Position numbers and translations under genes: made by a program
The notes under the pieces: generated by a model
The model's input: only the letters and a program-made list of their open reading frames with translations
The model's database searches: none
Told to the model about the DNA's origin: nothing
NCBI GenBank assembly: GCA_001800815.1
Contig: MGWC01000062.1
Location: forward strand, 1 to 37,548
From: Euryarchaeota archaeon RBG_19FT_COMBO_56_21
GTDB lineage: Archaea; Thermoplasmatota; Thermoplasmata; UBA10834
DNA length: 37,548 nt
Direction of reading: 5' to 3'
Shown here: positions 16,145 through 24,880 of the stretch, in pieces
Layout: each line of letters opens with the position of its first letter
How positions within the stretch are numbered: position 1 is the first letter of the stretch

Positions 16145-16884
16145 CACAGTACTTCTTCATATTGGCCGACTCGGAGCTGGAGCTGGTCCCGAAAGAGATA
16201 GTGAACGAGAGATGCATACTCAACAACGCGCGGTCGAGGGGGAAGGCTCCTGAGAAGATGCTCCTGGACGCGTCCCATCATCACCCTGCGTTCGGCAAGC
16301 TCCCGGATTCGGAGAGACGCGGCAGGCCGGATATCACGCACTTCTTCCTGATGCTCTGCATAGATTCCGACCTCTGTGTCGAGGGGAACCTGCGGCCATT
16401 CGTGCACACACGGAACAACGATGTCATCGCGGTCAACCCGCAGACGAGGCTGCCGCCACACTATCCAAGGTTCGTTGGCCTGATCGAGTCGCTCTACGAG
16501 CAGAGGATCGTGCCCTCGAAGGAGAACCCGCTGCTGGAGCTGCGTCAGGGTGTGACGCTCGACACGCTGGTCAACGCGCTCAAGCCGGACGCGGTTTTGG
16601 TCATGACCCCGAATGGCGAGCAGGTACCTCTTCACGAGAAGTTCGCGTCCATAAAGGGCGAGCGCGTTGTCGTCATAATCGGCGGATTCTCGAAGGGGGA
16701 CTTCAAATCGGATCTGTCCAAGATCAAGCACGACAAGATCTCGCTCGGCACTAGACTTCAGAAAGTCTGGACCGTGACCTCGAAGGTCCTGTGCTCAGTC
16801 GCGTTCGCCTCTCAGCCAGCGGCGGTCACTCCGGTCCCAAAACCTTCAAAATCTCGTCGCGCTCCGAAAAAGAAAGCGGAGTAG
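16141..16884 (+). CDS. nep1: Ribosomal RNA pseudouridine methyltransferase Nep1 (247 aa)
   Basis: This SPOUT-class enzyme N1-methylates a pseudouridine in helix 35 of 16S rRNA (COG1756, Emg1/Nep1). Landmarks are FFILADSELELVPKEI, LLDASHHHPAF, RRGRPDITHFFLM, VHTRNNDVIAVNPQTRLPPHYPRF and a C-terminal SAM knot region VVVIIGGFSKGDF. The start overlaps the purP stop by 4 bases, implying coupling. A basic, proline-rich tail (last 25 residues or so, ending in Lys-Lys-Lys) extends 59 bases into the convergent HypE-like gene and looks dispensable for the fold. Confidence 0.92.
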   Translation: MTQYFFILADSELELVPKEIVNERCILNNARSRGKAPEKMLLDASHHHPAFGKLPDSERRGRPDITHFFLMLCIDSDLCVEGNLRPFVHTRNNDVIAVNPQTRLPPHYPRFVGLIESLYEQRIVPSKENPLLELRQGVTLDTLVNALKPDAVLVMTPNGEQVPLHEKFASIKGERVVVIIGGFSKGDFKSDLSKIKHDKISLGTRLQKVWTVTSKVLCSVAFASQPAAVTPVPKPSKSRRAPKKKAE

Positions 16885-17833
16885 TCTTGCCTCCCGCGCG
16901 CACCACCGATCTTCCTTTTCCCGGGATCATCTTCCCCACAACGACGGCGTCGATCCTCATTTTGAGTACCTCGGCAACGAACCTCTCGGCGTCCTTCTGC
17001 CCAAAGGTCGCTATCAGAGCACCCGAGCCCAGCAGTCCTAGTGGCTCGAGCTCATACTTTGCGCAGATGAGCTCGGTCTCCCTGCGGACGATGAAGTCCT
17101 CCTCATCGACCTCGACTGACTTCCCGGAGGCCTCCGCGAGCTCGTACAGGCCCATGTTCACACCTCCTTCTGTGGGGTCGTGCATGGCGGTGACCCCGTG
17201 CCTAAGAGCAACAGCCGCCTCAGGCACGATGGACAGGCCTGGCTTGAACAGGTAGTTGGCAGCACGCCTGACGAAGTCCGAGTCGAACACTTCCAGCAGA
17301 TCGTCCTTCTTCTCTCGCGCGATGACAGCTGTGCCTTCGATTCCGGCGCTCTTGGTGAGCACGATGGAGTCACCCGCGCGAGCCCCAGAGGTTCTGACTA
17401 CTTTGCTGCCTTCGAGCACACCGTGCATGTCCCCGACGACAATCGGGTGGTCTATGCCAGGGGTGACCTCCGTATGGCCCCCGGTGATGGCGATCCCAAG
17501 GTCCTTGGCCGCCTTGGAGATCTGCTTGATGATCCTCTCCGCGAGGCTCTCGTCCGAGCCCACAGGCAGGAGAATCGTTGCTTGGAACCATGCGGGTTTG
17601 GCCCCCCGGGTGGCGACATCGTTCGCGTTGATGTTGACCGCGTACCATCCTATCATGTCGGATGCGTAGGTCACGGGGTCCGTCTTGAGCACGAGCAACT
17701 GCTTGCCCAGCTTGACGACCGCGGCGTCCTCGCCGATTGAGGGTCCTAGGAGGACCCTCTTGTCGGCCGCGCCTCTGTGCTTCAGCAGCCGCTCCAGCAG
17801 CTGCGGGGGCAGTTTGCCCGTCCTGAGCGCCAT
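16826..17833 (-). CDS. AIR synthase-related / HypE-like protein without the C-terminal Cys (335 aa)
   Basis: PurM/HypE/ThiL-fold ATP-using protein. Landmarks are GPSIGEDAAVV, LVLKTDPVTYAS, NANDVATRGAKPAWF, ITGGHTEVTPG and MHDPTEGGV, matching COG0309-type archaeal relatives of HypE. True HypE ends in PRxC, whose Cys carries the thiocarbamate for [NiFe]-hydrogenase maturation; here the protein ends LKVLGPE. No hydrogenase or other hyp gene is in the window. It is therefore better called an AIR synthase-related protein of unknown substrate. Its 3' end overlaps nep1 by 59 bases on the opposite strand. Confidence 0.85.
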   Translation of the reverse strand: MALRTGKLPPQLLERLLKHRGAADKRVLLGPSIGEDAAVVKLGKQLLVLKTDPVTYASDMIGWYAVNINANDVATRGAKPAWFQATILLPVGSDESLAERIIKQISKAAKDLGIAITGGHTEVTPGIDHPIVVGDMHGVLEGSKVVRTSGARAGDSIVLTKSAGIEGTAVIAREKKDDLLEVFDSDFVRRAANYLFKPGLSIVPEAAVALRHGVTAMHDPTEGGVNMGLYELAEASGKSVEVDEEDFIVRRETELICAKYELEPLGLLGSGALIATFGQKDAERFVAEVLKMRIDAVVVGKMIPGKGRSVVRAGGKTTPLSFSERDEILKVLGPE

Positions 17834-17930
17834 CGGCCCTTCTAAAGCCCTCTCGGCTAGATATCCCTTTCATACGGCAGATTAGAGCTATGCACAATGG
17901 ACAAGGTTGAACACCATTGCTTTATATTGG

Positions 17931-17938
17931 TCATGCGT
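17931..17938 (+). promoter_or_regulatory. TATA box of the leaderless aminotransferase gene
   Basis: TTTATATT is centred 26-27 bases before ATG 17961. A 6-base inverted repeat, CAATGG (17896-17901) and CCATTG (17924-17929), sits just upstream and could be an operator or chance. Confidence 0.6.
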
Positions 17939-17960
17939 TTGCCGTCCTCTGGCGATTTGG

Positions 17961-19112
17961 ATGATCTCGGAACGCGTGAAGAAGGTCCAAGAATCTGGCA
18001 CCATGAAGATGAAGGAGCTGGCCGGGCAGAAGAAGAAGGAGGGCAAGAAGATCATCTCGTTCACCGTCGGGGAGCCCGACTTTGATACGCCCAAGCACAT
18101 AGTCGAGGCCGCGAAAAAGGCCCTCGACGACGGCAAGACGAGATACCTCGACGCCCCAGGTCTGCCCGAGCTTCGCGAAGCTATCGCGAAGCAGGCCAAG
18201 GAATACAACGGAATCCCATGCGAGTCATCTAACGTTTTGGTGACTCCCACGAAGCAGGCTATCTTCGAAACGGTGATGGCCACCGTGAACGAAGGTGAGG
18301 AGGTCATAATGCCAGACCCTGCTTGGGTCACATACGAGCCGTGCGTCGTCCTCGCAGGGGGCAAGGCGGTCCCCTGCGTCACCAAGGAGGAGGACCAGTG
18401 GAGGGTGACGCCCGAGGCGGTGGCTGAGTTGATCACCCCGAAGACGAAGATGATACTGCTGAACTCACCATCGAACCCTTGCGGCGCCGTTGAGACGCAC
18501 GCCGACATCAAAGGAATCGCGGACCTGGCAAAGGACCACAACCTGGTCGTGCTCTCTGACGAGGTCTATGAGAAGATCATATTCGACGGTCTGAAGCACT
18601 ACTCGATAGCCGCCGAGCCAGGGATGTTGGACCGCACCGTGACCATCAGCGGCTTCAGCAAGACTTTCGCGATGACCGGCTGGAGGCTCGGCTGGCTGAT
18701 CGCCCCGAAGCCCATATTCAAGGGGATCAACAAGGTGCAGCAGCACTCGATCACACACGCCACGAGCTTCGCGCAATACGGAGCCCTCGCCGCCATGACT
18801 GGCCCCCAGGACTGCGTGGCGCAGATGGTGAAGGAGTTCGGCGAGCGCAGGGACCTCATCATGAAGCTCATGAAGGACATCCCCAGCTTCAAGTGCGACA
18901 CGCCGAAGGGCGCGTTCTACGTGTTCCCCAGGTACGAGGGCAAGATGGGCTCCGAGGAGTTCGCTCTGTACCTCATGGACAAGGCAGAGGTCGCTGTGAC
19001 TGGCGGGGCTGCTTTCGGCAGATCGGGGGAGCAGCACCTCAGGATATCCTATGCCACGAACAAGAAGAACATACAAGATGGCATGGAGCGCCTCAAGAAG
19101 GCCCTCGCCTGA
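17961..19112 (+). CDS. Class I aminotransferase, aspartate aminotransferase-like (383 aa)
   Basis: PLP-dependent fold type I enzyme. FTVGEPDFDTPKHI, LLNSPSNPCGAV, VLSDEVYEKI and the PLP lysine in SGFSKTFAMTGWRLGW (K234) are all present, with the late Arg in HLRISYAT binding the substrate carboxylate. It groups with archaeal AspC-like enzymes; the true amino donor cannot be read. The nearby serA suggests, but does not prove, a role such as phosphoserine or alanine transamination. ATG 17961 fits a leaderless transcript (TATA at 17931-17938). The 3' end overlaps the convergent GNAT gene by 20 bases. Confidence 0.92.
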   Translation: MISERVKKVQESGTMKMKELAGQKKKEGKKIISFTVGEPDFDTPKHIVEAAKKALDDGKTRYLDAPGLPELREAIAKQAKEYNGIPCESSNVLVTPTKQAIFETVMATVNEGEEVIMPDPAWVTYEPCVVLAGGKAVPCVTKEEDQWRVTPEAVAELITPKTKMILLNSPSNPCGAVETHADIKGIADLAKDHNLVVLSDEVYEKIIFDGLKHYSIAAEPGMLDRTVTISGFSKTFAMTGWRLGWLIAPKPIFKGINKVQQHSITHATSFAQYGALAAMTGPQDCVAQMVKEFGERRDLIMKLMKDIPSFKCDTPKGAFYVFPRYEGKMGSEEFALYLMDKAEVAVTGGAAFGRSGEQHLRISYATNKKNIQDGMERLKKALA

Positions 19113-19707
19113 TCTTCCTGAGCCTGAGACCGCTTCCCTTCTTCACTTTCTTGGCCTTGACCATCCTTTTTGTACGTTGGGGCTTCGGCCTGCTCTCGAG
19201 CTTCTGAAGGTCGAGGCGCTTGTATATCATGTACGGTTCGAACCCGAGACTGCGCCAGACCGCCCTCGCCTCGAGGTTGTCGTGGGCGACCGCCAGCTGG
19301 ACCGAACGCACCTTGTTCTTCTTGAACCACCTGAGGGCCACATCGAGCATCTTGTTGGCGACGCCCTTGCGCCGGAGCTCCTCAAGGACATATACATCCG
19401 AGATGACTCCGATCTTCCTCTCCTTGAAGATCGGGGCGTTGGGCGACAGAAGACAGAGCATGAACCCCACCAGCTTGCCCTCCTCTTCCGCGACAACGAG
19501 CTTCGTGCTGATCTCGGCGAACTTGCGCTCGAGGTAGTCGGCCCACTTCCTCTTGCTGTCCCAGGCCAATTCGAAGTCCTCTGAGATCGCCACGTGGTGT
19601 CTTGCGAGCATCCCCCATAGGTAGACCACTTCTGGCAGATCGTCCTCGGAAGCTTCGCGGATGGTAACGATGATGTTAGCTATGTCGTCCACTCCTGTAT
19701 CCGACAA
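19093..19707 (-). CDS. GNAT acetyltransferase with basic C-terminal tail (204 aa)
   Basis: The Gcn5-related fold is clear: VTIREASEDDLPEV at the start, IGVISDVYVLEELRRKGVA (motif A with the acetyl-CoA loop RRKGVA), and NLEARAVWRSLGFEPYMIYKR (motif B). After about residue 165 comes a tail rich in Lys and Arg ending RKIRRGPS, unusual for small-molecule GNATs and suggestive of binding to nucleic acid or ribosome. The start is a TTG at 19707 and the choice is uncertain. The gene lies 28 bases downstream of serA on the same strand, probably co-transcribed. Confidence 0.85.
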   Translation of the reverse strand: MSDTGVDDIANIIVTIREASEDDLPEVVYLWGMLARHHVAISEDFELAWDSKRKWADYLERKFAEISTKLVVAEEEGKLVGFMLCLLSPNAPIFKERKIGVISDVYVLEELRRKGVANKMLDVALRWFKKNKVRSVQLAVAHDNLEARAVWRSLGFEPYMIYKRLDLQKLESRPKPQRTKRMVKAKKVKKGSGLRLRKIRRGPS

Positions 19708-19734
19708 AGAATGTGCAACGATTAATCTAACGCC

Positions 19735-21303
19735 TCAGAGCCTGATCGATGTGGCAGACTTGATGTCGGGGATCGCGCGGACCTTCTCCAGCACGGCAGC
19801 CGGCAGGTCGTCGTCCAGTTCTAGTATCATCATGGCCGGTCCCCTGGCCTTCTCGCGGGCGACCTCCATGCTCGCTATGTTGACATCGTTGTTCCCGAGG
19901 ACAGTGCCGACCTTGCCGATCATGCCGGGCTTGTCGGAGTGCCCTATGAACAGGAAGCTCCCCTGAGGCTCGATGTCCACGGGGTGCTCGTCGATCTCGA
20001 CGATCCTGGAACCCTTGTCTGGCAGCAGCGTGCCCGCGACCGATATCGTCTCTCCGTTCGCCGTCAGGGTCACCCTGATCAGGTTCTTGAACCGGCCAGC
20101 GTCATCGGAGGTCGAGGAGACCACCTCGATCCCGCGAGCCTTCGCCATCGCGAGGGCGTTGATGTAGTTGACATTGTACTCCTCGGACATGGGCTTGAGC
20201 ATCCCGGTCACGACGCACGCAGCTACTATCCTAATGTCCTTCTGGGCGAGTTCGCCCCTGCAGGATATCTCGACCTTCCTCGCATTGCACATGCCCAGCT
20301 GGCACGCCATGGTGCCGAGCTTCTCCGCCAGCGGCATGTAGGGGACTATCTCCGGGTCCAGCTTGGCTGGCAGGTTGACCGCGTTCCGTATGATGTTGTC
20401 CTTGAGGTACGCTATCACCTGTTCTGCGATCTCCGACCCGACCTCCTCCTGCGCCTCCATCGTGGTGGCTCCCAGGTGAGGAGTGAGCACAATGTTCGTG
20501 AGCGTCAGTAGTCTCGAGCCGGCCGGGGGCTCAGCCGTGAAGACGTCGAGGGCGGCTCCCGCGAGCTTCTTCTCGGAGAGCGCCTCGTAGAGGGCGTCCT
20601 CGTTGACAACCCCCCCTCTCGCGCAGTTGATCAACAGAGCGGTCTTCTTCATCTTGGCGAGCTCCGCCTTCCCCAGCATGTCCTTTGTCTGCGCTGTGAG
20701 CGGGGTGTGCAGAGTTACGACATCCGCCTCTTGGAGCAGTCTGTCGAGAGCCAGAAGACGCACGTGGAGCCTCGTCCCGATCTCGGGGGAGATCAGAGGG
20801 TCGTACGCGATGACAGTCATGCCCAGCGCGGACGCGCGTTTCGCGACCTCCGCGCCCACTCTCCCTAGGCCGATGATGCCCAGGGTCTTCCCCTGGACCT
20901 GGGTACCCTTCATCTCCTTCCTCTTCCACTCGCCCTTCTTCATCGAGGCATCAGCCTGAGCTATCTGGCGAGCGAGCGCGAATATGAGTCCGATAGTGAG
21001 CTCCGCGGTGGATATGACATTTCCCGAGGGGGCGTTCATGACTAGCACTCCCCTCTCCGTGGCGGCGTCCACGTCGATGTTGTCCACTCCTATGCCGGCC
21101 CTGCCGATGACCTTCAGCTTGGCAGCCTCGATCACCTTCCGGGTCGCCTTGGTCGCGCTTCTGACAAGCAGCACATCGTAGTCCTTGATGACCTTGACAA
21201 GCTCGTCCTCTTTCATGCCTGTCTTGACATCGACCTTGTATCCCTGGGCCTTGAGCAGCTCAACGCCGTTCTTAGAGATCTCGTCCGCGACGAGCACCTT
21301 CAT
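19735..21303 (-). CDS. serA: D-3-phosphoglycerate dehydrogenase (522 aa)
   Basis: First enzyme of the phosphorylated serine pathway, oxidising 3-phosphoglycerate with NAD. The long form is present: catalytic and NAD domains (1-about 310; TLGIIGLGRVGAEVAKRA for NAD binding, NCARGGVVNEDAL, and the catalytic His in LTPHLGATT), an intervening ASB domain (about 320-440) and a C-terminal ACT domain (about 450-522; FIGHSDKPGMIGKVGTVLG) that usually senses serine. The start at ATG 21303 (MKVLVADEIS) has AGGTGA upstream; a GTG nine bases earlier is less likely. The GNAT gene follows after 28 bases. Confidence 0.95.
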   Translation of the reverse strand: MKVLVADEISKNGVELLKAQGYKVDVKTGMKEDELVKVIKDYDVLLVRSATKATRKVIEAAKLKVIGRAGIGVDNIDVDAATERGVLVMNAPSGNVISTAELTIGLIFALARQIAQADASMKKGEWKRKEMKGTQVQGKTLGIIGLGRVGAEVAKRASALGMTVIAYDPLISPEIGTRLHVRLLALDRLLQEADVVTLHTPLTAQTKDMLGKAELAKMKKTALLINCARGGVVNEDALYEALSEKKLAGAALDVFTAEPPAGSRLLTLTNIVLTPHLGATTMEAQEEVGSEIAEQVIAYLKDNIIRNAVNLPAKLDPEIVPYMPLAEKLGTMACQLGMCNARKVEISCRGELAQKDIRIVAACVVTGMLKPMSEEYNVNYINALAMAKARGIEVVSSTSDDAGRFKNLIRVTLTANGETISVAGTLLPDKGSRIVEIDEHPVDIEPQGSFLFIGHSDKPGMIGKVGTVLGNNDVNIASMEVAREKARGPAMMILELDDDLPAAVLEKVRAIPDIKSATSIRL

Positions 21304-21417
21304 CCAGCTCACCTTCGCCGGGCGCGCGGGCCGGCTGGAGTGGAACAGATCAACCTAGATATGAATGTGTTGCACGGGAATGCTGGCAACGTCCTCTTTT
21401 GTCCTTCGAAAACGCAC

Positions 21418-21597
21418 TCACTTCTCGGGCGGCAGCATGTTCGGGATGCCGTCTTCGATCGGGTAGTCTATGTTGCACTTCGGGCACCTGATGGTCCCCT
21501 CGAGCACCTCCTTCTCGTCCTCCTTCTTCACGGTGAGCTCGAGCGGGTGGTACTTGCAGATGGGGCATGCCAATATGTCCATGAGTCTTCTCTTCAT
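21418..21597 (-). CDS. Trm112-like zinc-binding protein (59 aa)
   Basis: A tiny protein starting [15 protein letters not shown] with a second Cys pair in [21 protein letters not shown]. This matches the Trm112/YcaR family, whose eukaryotic and archaeal members bind and activate several SAM-dependent methyltransferases acting on tRNA, rRNA and translation factors. The longer upstream frame (to 21690) includes a hydrophobic stretch that overlaps the divergent promoter and has no family counterpart, so I choose ATG 21597. It is transcribed away from the sugar cluster and ends about 115 bases before the serA start on the same strand. Confidence 0.85.
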   Translation of the reverse strand: MKRRLMDILACPICKYHPLELTVKKEDEKEVLEGTIRCPKCNIDYPIEDGIPNMLPPEK

Positions 21598-21657
21598 CGG
21601 ACCGCCAGACACGGATAGCCCCAGCCTGTAATAAGCTTTCATGCAGTATAGCAAAGC

Positions 21658-21665
21658 AATTATTA
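21658..21665 (+). promoter_or_regulatory. TATA-like element of the Gfo/Idh/MocA gene
   Basis: AATTATTA is centred 27 bases before ATG 21689, which lacks a good SD; a leaderless transcript is likely. Confidence 0.45.
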
Positions 21666-21688
21666 CCAGAAATCTGCATTGCGAGAGC

Positions 21689-22666
21689 ATGCGTGTTGGA
21701 GTGGTGGGCCTGGGGTCGATGGGTCAGAACCATGTGAGGATACTGTCCGAGAAAGGCGTTCTCTCGGGTGTCGCGGACGTCGTCCCCGAAGTCGCGAATG
21801 CGGTAGCGACGAAATACTCCGTGGAACGCTTCCTAAGCTATCAGGAGCTGCTGAAGAGCGACATCGACGCCGTCGTCATTGTGACTCCGACGGACACGCA
21901 CGAGAAGATCGCCTCGGACGCGATCCGGGCCGGCAAGCATGTGCTCCTAGAGAAGCCGATGACGGGCAGCTCGGAGAAGCTCCGGCTATTGACCGCCCTT
22001 GCCAGGGACAAGAAGGTCGTCCTGGCAGGTGGCTTCACCGAGCGATACAACCCCATCGTCGATTTCGCGCACAGGAGCCTGCACGCAGGCGAATTCGGGG
22101 AACTCATCACCGCAGCGACAAGGAGGGTGTCCTCTCTTCCTACCAGGATTCGGGACGTGGGCGTGGTCATGGATCTCGGGGTGCATGACATCGATGTCAT
22201 CCAGTACGTGGTTGGCAGGCGAGCGAACTCGGTCTACGCGCTCGGAGGCCAAGGCAAGAGCATGAAGTACGAGGATCACGCGAACATCCTGATAGATTTC
22301 GAGGGTGGCACAACGGGCTTCATCGAAGTCAACTGGCTGACCCCCATGAAGGTGCGGAAGCTGGCCCTCACATGCAGCAAGAACTTCGTCGAGGTCGACT
22401 ACATGGACCAGGCGGCCAATGTGTGCTCGTCGTCATTCAGGCATTTCGAGAGCGGGAACCTGTTCAATGTACCAATCGATGTCGACCTCAGGCGCATCTC
22501 GCTCAAGAAGGAGGAGCCCCTCAAACGCGAGCTCGCAGATTTCCTATCGGTGGCGGCCAGCGGCAAGGACCCTCTAGTATCAGGCGAGAGCGCCATCTCG
22601 ACCCTCAAGATCGCCGAGGCCGCCTTGGAGTCCCTGAGGACCGGCAAGAAGGTGCAGGTGGAGTAG
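21689..22666 (+). CDS. Gfo/Idh/MocA-family NAD(P)-dependent sugar dehydrogenase (325 aa)
   Basis: A Rossmann domain ([19 protein letters not shown], then [16 protein letters not shown]) and the family motif EKP (LLEKPMTG) are followed by the substrate domain with [13 protein letters not shown], whose His and Asp are catalytic in relatives. It resembles UDP-N-acetylglucosamine or UDP-GlcNAcA 3-dehydrogenases (WbpB-like) used in surface-sugar synthesis. Context supports this: an epimerase gene follows after 2 bases and a UDP-sugar 6-dehydrogenase is convergent beyond it. The start at ATG 21689 is chosen because the Rossmann strand begins there and a TATA-like element lies 27 bases upstream. Confidence 0.87.
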   Translation: MRVGVVGLGSMGQNHVRILSEKGVLSGVADVVPEVANAVATKYSVERFLSYQELLKSDIDAVVIVTPTDTHEKIASDAIRAGKHVLLEKPMTGSSEKLRLLTALARDKKVVLAGGFTERYNPIVDFAHRSLHAGEFGELITAATRRVSSLPTRIRDVGVVMDLGVHDIDVIQYVVGRRANSVYALGGQGKSMKYEDHANILIDFEGGTTGFIEVNWLTPMKVRKLALTCSKNFVEVDYMDQAANVCSSSFRHFESGNLFNVPIDVDLRRISLKKEEPLKRELADFLSVAASGKDPLVSGESAISTLKIAEAALESLRTGKKVQVE

Positions 22667-22668
22667 AC

Positions 22669-23565
22669 TTGGCGAAGATACTCGTTACGGGCAGCTCCGG
22701 CCAGCTGGGATCGTTCATGTGCGAGTTGCTCACGCAGAAGCACAGTGTTATGGGCTTTGACGTGCGCCCTCAGCCCTATCGCAACCTGCAGTCGATATCG
22801 ATCGTCGGGGACATCACCGAGGAGGCCCAAGTGAAGCGTGCGGTCGAGGGCGTCCAGTCGGTCGTGCACTGCGCGGCCCAGGTCAGCGTCGAGCGCTCTA
22901 CACAGGACCCGCTGTTCGACGCGTGGACGAACATACTGGGCACTATCACCTTGCTTCACGAGTCCGCGATGGCGGGCGTTTCGAAGTTCGTATACGTCAG
23001 TAGCGCGGCTGTGTACGGTCAGCCGAAGTCCATCCCGATCGATGAGAACCATCCGACCAACCCTATCAGCAATTACGGGACGAGCAAGCTCGCGGGAGAG
23101 AAGTACGCCTACGCATACGCTAAGAACATGGCAATGGAGACAGTCATCGTCAGGCCCTTCAATTTCTACTCGTCCCGAGCGGATCCTCAGAGCCCCTACT
23201 CTGGCGTCATCACTAAGTTCGTGTCGCGGGTCAAGGAGGACAAGCCCCCGATCATAGAAGGCGACGGAAGGCAGACCCGTGATTTCATACACGCGCGCGA
23301 TGTGGCCCAGATGATCGGGCTCACCCTAGAGAAGGAGGGCCTTTCCGGGGAGGTATTCAACTGTGGCAGCGGAAGGTCCACGAGCGTCAACGACCTGGCA
23401 AGCACGGTCATCTTCACATCGGGGAAGCGGCTGAAGCCCGAGTACGCAGCCGCGCGAGTAGGCGACATAAAGGACAGCCTCTCGAACTGCGCGAAAGCAA
23501 GACGGATGCTCGGGTTCGAGCCCAAGATATCCCTCTCCGAGGGCATCGCGGAGCTCATTCGCTGA
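22669..23565 (+). CDS. NAD-dependent nucleotide-sugar epimerase/dehydratase, extended SDR (298 aa)
   Basis: Extended short-chain dehydrogenase: NAD loop ILVTGSSGQLGSFM, VHCAAQVSV, active-site SSAAVYGQP with the YxxxK pair in NYGTSKLAGEKYAY, and RPFNFYSS. FNCGSGRSTSVNDLA is typical of GalE/WbpP-like enzymes. It probably acts on a UDP-hexose or hexuronate made by its neighbours. The start is TTG 22669, two bases after the previous stop, with GGAG (22660-22663) five bases upstream, so the pair is translationally coupled. The last 11 bases overlap the convergent UDP-sugar dehydrogenase gene. Confidence 0.9.
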   Translation: MAKILVTGSSGQLGSFMCELLTQKHSVMGFDVRPQPYRNLQSISIVGDITEEAQVKRAVEGVQSVVHCAAQVSVERSTQDPLFDAWTNILGTITLLHESAMAGVSKFVYVSSAAVYGQPKSIPIDENHPTNPISNYGTSKLAGEKYAYAYAKNMAMETVIVRPFNFYSSRADPQSPYSGVITKFVSRVKEDKPPIIEGDGRQTRDFIHARDVAQMIGLTLEKEGLSGEVFNCGSGRSTSVNDLASTVIFTSGKRLKPEYAAARVGDIKDSLSNCAKARRMLGFEPKISLSEGIAELIR

Positions 23566-24859
23566 AGCCCTTGCCGACACCGATGTAGAATATCCCTGCC
23601 TTCTTCATCTTCTCCGATGAGAAGATGTTCCGGCCGTCCACGATGACCGGGGTCCTCATGATCTTCTTGATTGTCTGGGGCGAGATCCTCGCATAGGCCT
23701 TGTGGGAGACCATGAATACAGCGAGGTCTGCTCCTTCGAGTGCCTTCTTCCAGTCCTTGACCGTGTCAGTGCCTGCGATCTCCTCCAGGAACGGGTCGTG
23801 CACGCGCAGCCCTTTGGCGCCCCTGAGGGACTCGATGACAGGGATGGAAGGCGAGTTCCGGGGATCTCCGGAGTCCTGGAGGAAGGACGCGCCCATGACC
23901 GCGACGACGGAATCCTCGACGGTCCTGCCGGTCCGTCTGAGCGCGTTCGCAGCGAGATCGAGCACGTGGAACGGCATCGAGTCGTTGACGGCCCGAGCAG
24001 TCGGCATGAGCTTCGGGTTGGCCGCCTTTCCGCTCTGCGTGAGCAGCCACGGGTCCTTCGGGAGACAGTGCCCTCCGACGCCCGCCCCTGGCAAGTGCAT
24101 GTCCCTGAAGGGACATGTGTTCACCAGCCGCCTGACCTCGAAGGCGTCCGCGCCGAGCTTCTCGCAGATAAGCGCAACCTCGTTCGCGAAGGCTATCTGG
24201 ACATCCCTGTAGGCGTTCTCAGCGGTCTTGACAATCTCCGCCGTTATGAGGTCCGTCGGGTGCAGCTTGCCCCTCGTGAGCTTCGAGTAGATGGCGGTCG
24301 CCCTCTTGATGGTCTGTCTGTCTATGCCGCCGATGACACGGTCGTAATGGGTGATATTGAACAGCAATCTGCCGGGCATCACGCGCTCGGGGCAGTGGGC
24401 CAGCTTGAAGTCCTTCCCGAGCTTCATCCCGCTCTCCCGCTCGAGGGTCTTCGCGACCACGCTCGACATGGTCTCCGGCGCAAGCGTGGACTCCACGACC
24501 ACCATGGCCCCCTCGCGCATGTTCCTGCCGATCCACGTCAGTGCGCCCTCCAGCTTCGAGTTGTCCGGCCTCTTGTCAGCATCGATGGGCGTGTCCACGC
24601 ACACGAAGATCGCCGAGCGGTCCTTGCATGCCGAGAACGAGGTCGTCGCCCTCAGCTTGCCCTTCTTCACTACGCGCGCGAGCATCTCCCCGAGGCCGGG
24701 CTCATCCCCCTTCAACGGGAGTTTGCCCGCGTTGACCGCATCAGCCCTCTCCCGGAGGACGTCTATGCCCACGACATCGTAACCCTTGCTAGCCAGAAGC
24801 GCGGACAGCGGGATCCCCACGTAGCCTAGGCCCACCACCGCGCACCTCTCCTGGGCCAT
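23555..24859 (-). CDS. UDP-N-acetyl-D-mannosaminuronate/UDP-GlcNAc-type 6-dehydrogenase (434 aa)
   Basis: UDP-glucose/GDP-mannose dehydrogenase family; it oxidises the C6 of a nucleotide sugar in two NAD-dependent steps. Landmarks are CAVVGLGYVGIPLSALLAS at the N-terminus, VDTPIDADKRPD, VESTLAPET, the central AEIVKTAENAYRDVQIAF and the catalytic Cys in GAGVGGHCLPKDPW. The C-terminal domain is present (VVAVMGASFLQDSGDPRNSP). It matches WecC/WbpA-type enzymes more than UDP-glucose dehydrogenases. ATG 24859 is 26 bases from the TATA-like CCTTATACAC (24881-24890), so the mRNA is probably leaderless. It is convergent with its probable pathway partners. Confidence 0.92.
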   Translation of the reverse strand: MAQERCAVVGLGYVGIPLSALLASKGYDVVGIDVLRERADAVNAGKLPLKGDEPGLGEMLARVVKKGKLRATTSFSACKDRSAIFVCVDTPIDADKRPDNSKLEGALTWIGRNMREGAMVVVESTLAPETMSSVVAKTLERESGMKLGKDFKLAHCPERVMPGRLLFNITHYDRVIGGIDRQTIKRATAIYSKLTRGKLHPTDLITAEIVKTAENAYRDVQIAFANEVALICEKLGADAFEVRRLVNTCPFRDMHLPGAGVGGHCLPKDPWLLTQSGKAANPKLMPTARAVNDSMPFHVLDLAANALRRTGRTVEDSVVAVMGASFLQDSGDPRNSPSIPVIESLRGAKGLRVHDPFLEEIAGTDTVKDWKKALEGADLAVFMVSHKAYARISPQTIKKIMRTPVIVDGRNIFSSEKMKKAGIFYIGVGKGFSE

Positions 24860-24880
24860 CGCGTGGCGATTGGATGTGAA

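Noticed and set aside
22372..22668. Upstream extension of the epimerase frame
   Set aside because: It overlaps the preceding dehydrogenase in another frame and has no epimerase homology; the SD and Rossmann start support TTG 22669.
23702..24829. 375-codon plus-strand frame opposite the UDP-sugar dehydrogenase
   Set aside because: Antisense shadow of a gene with full catalytic motifs; no recognisable domain, promoter or SD.
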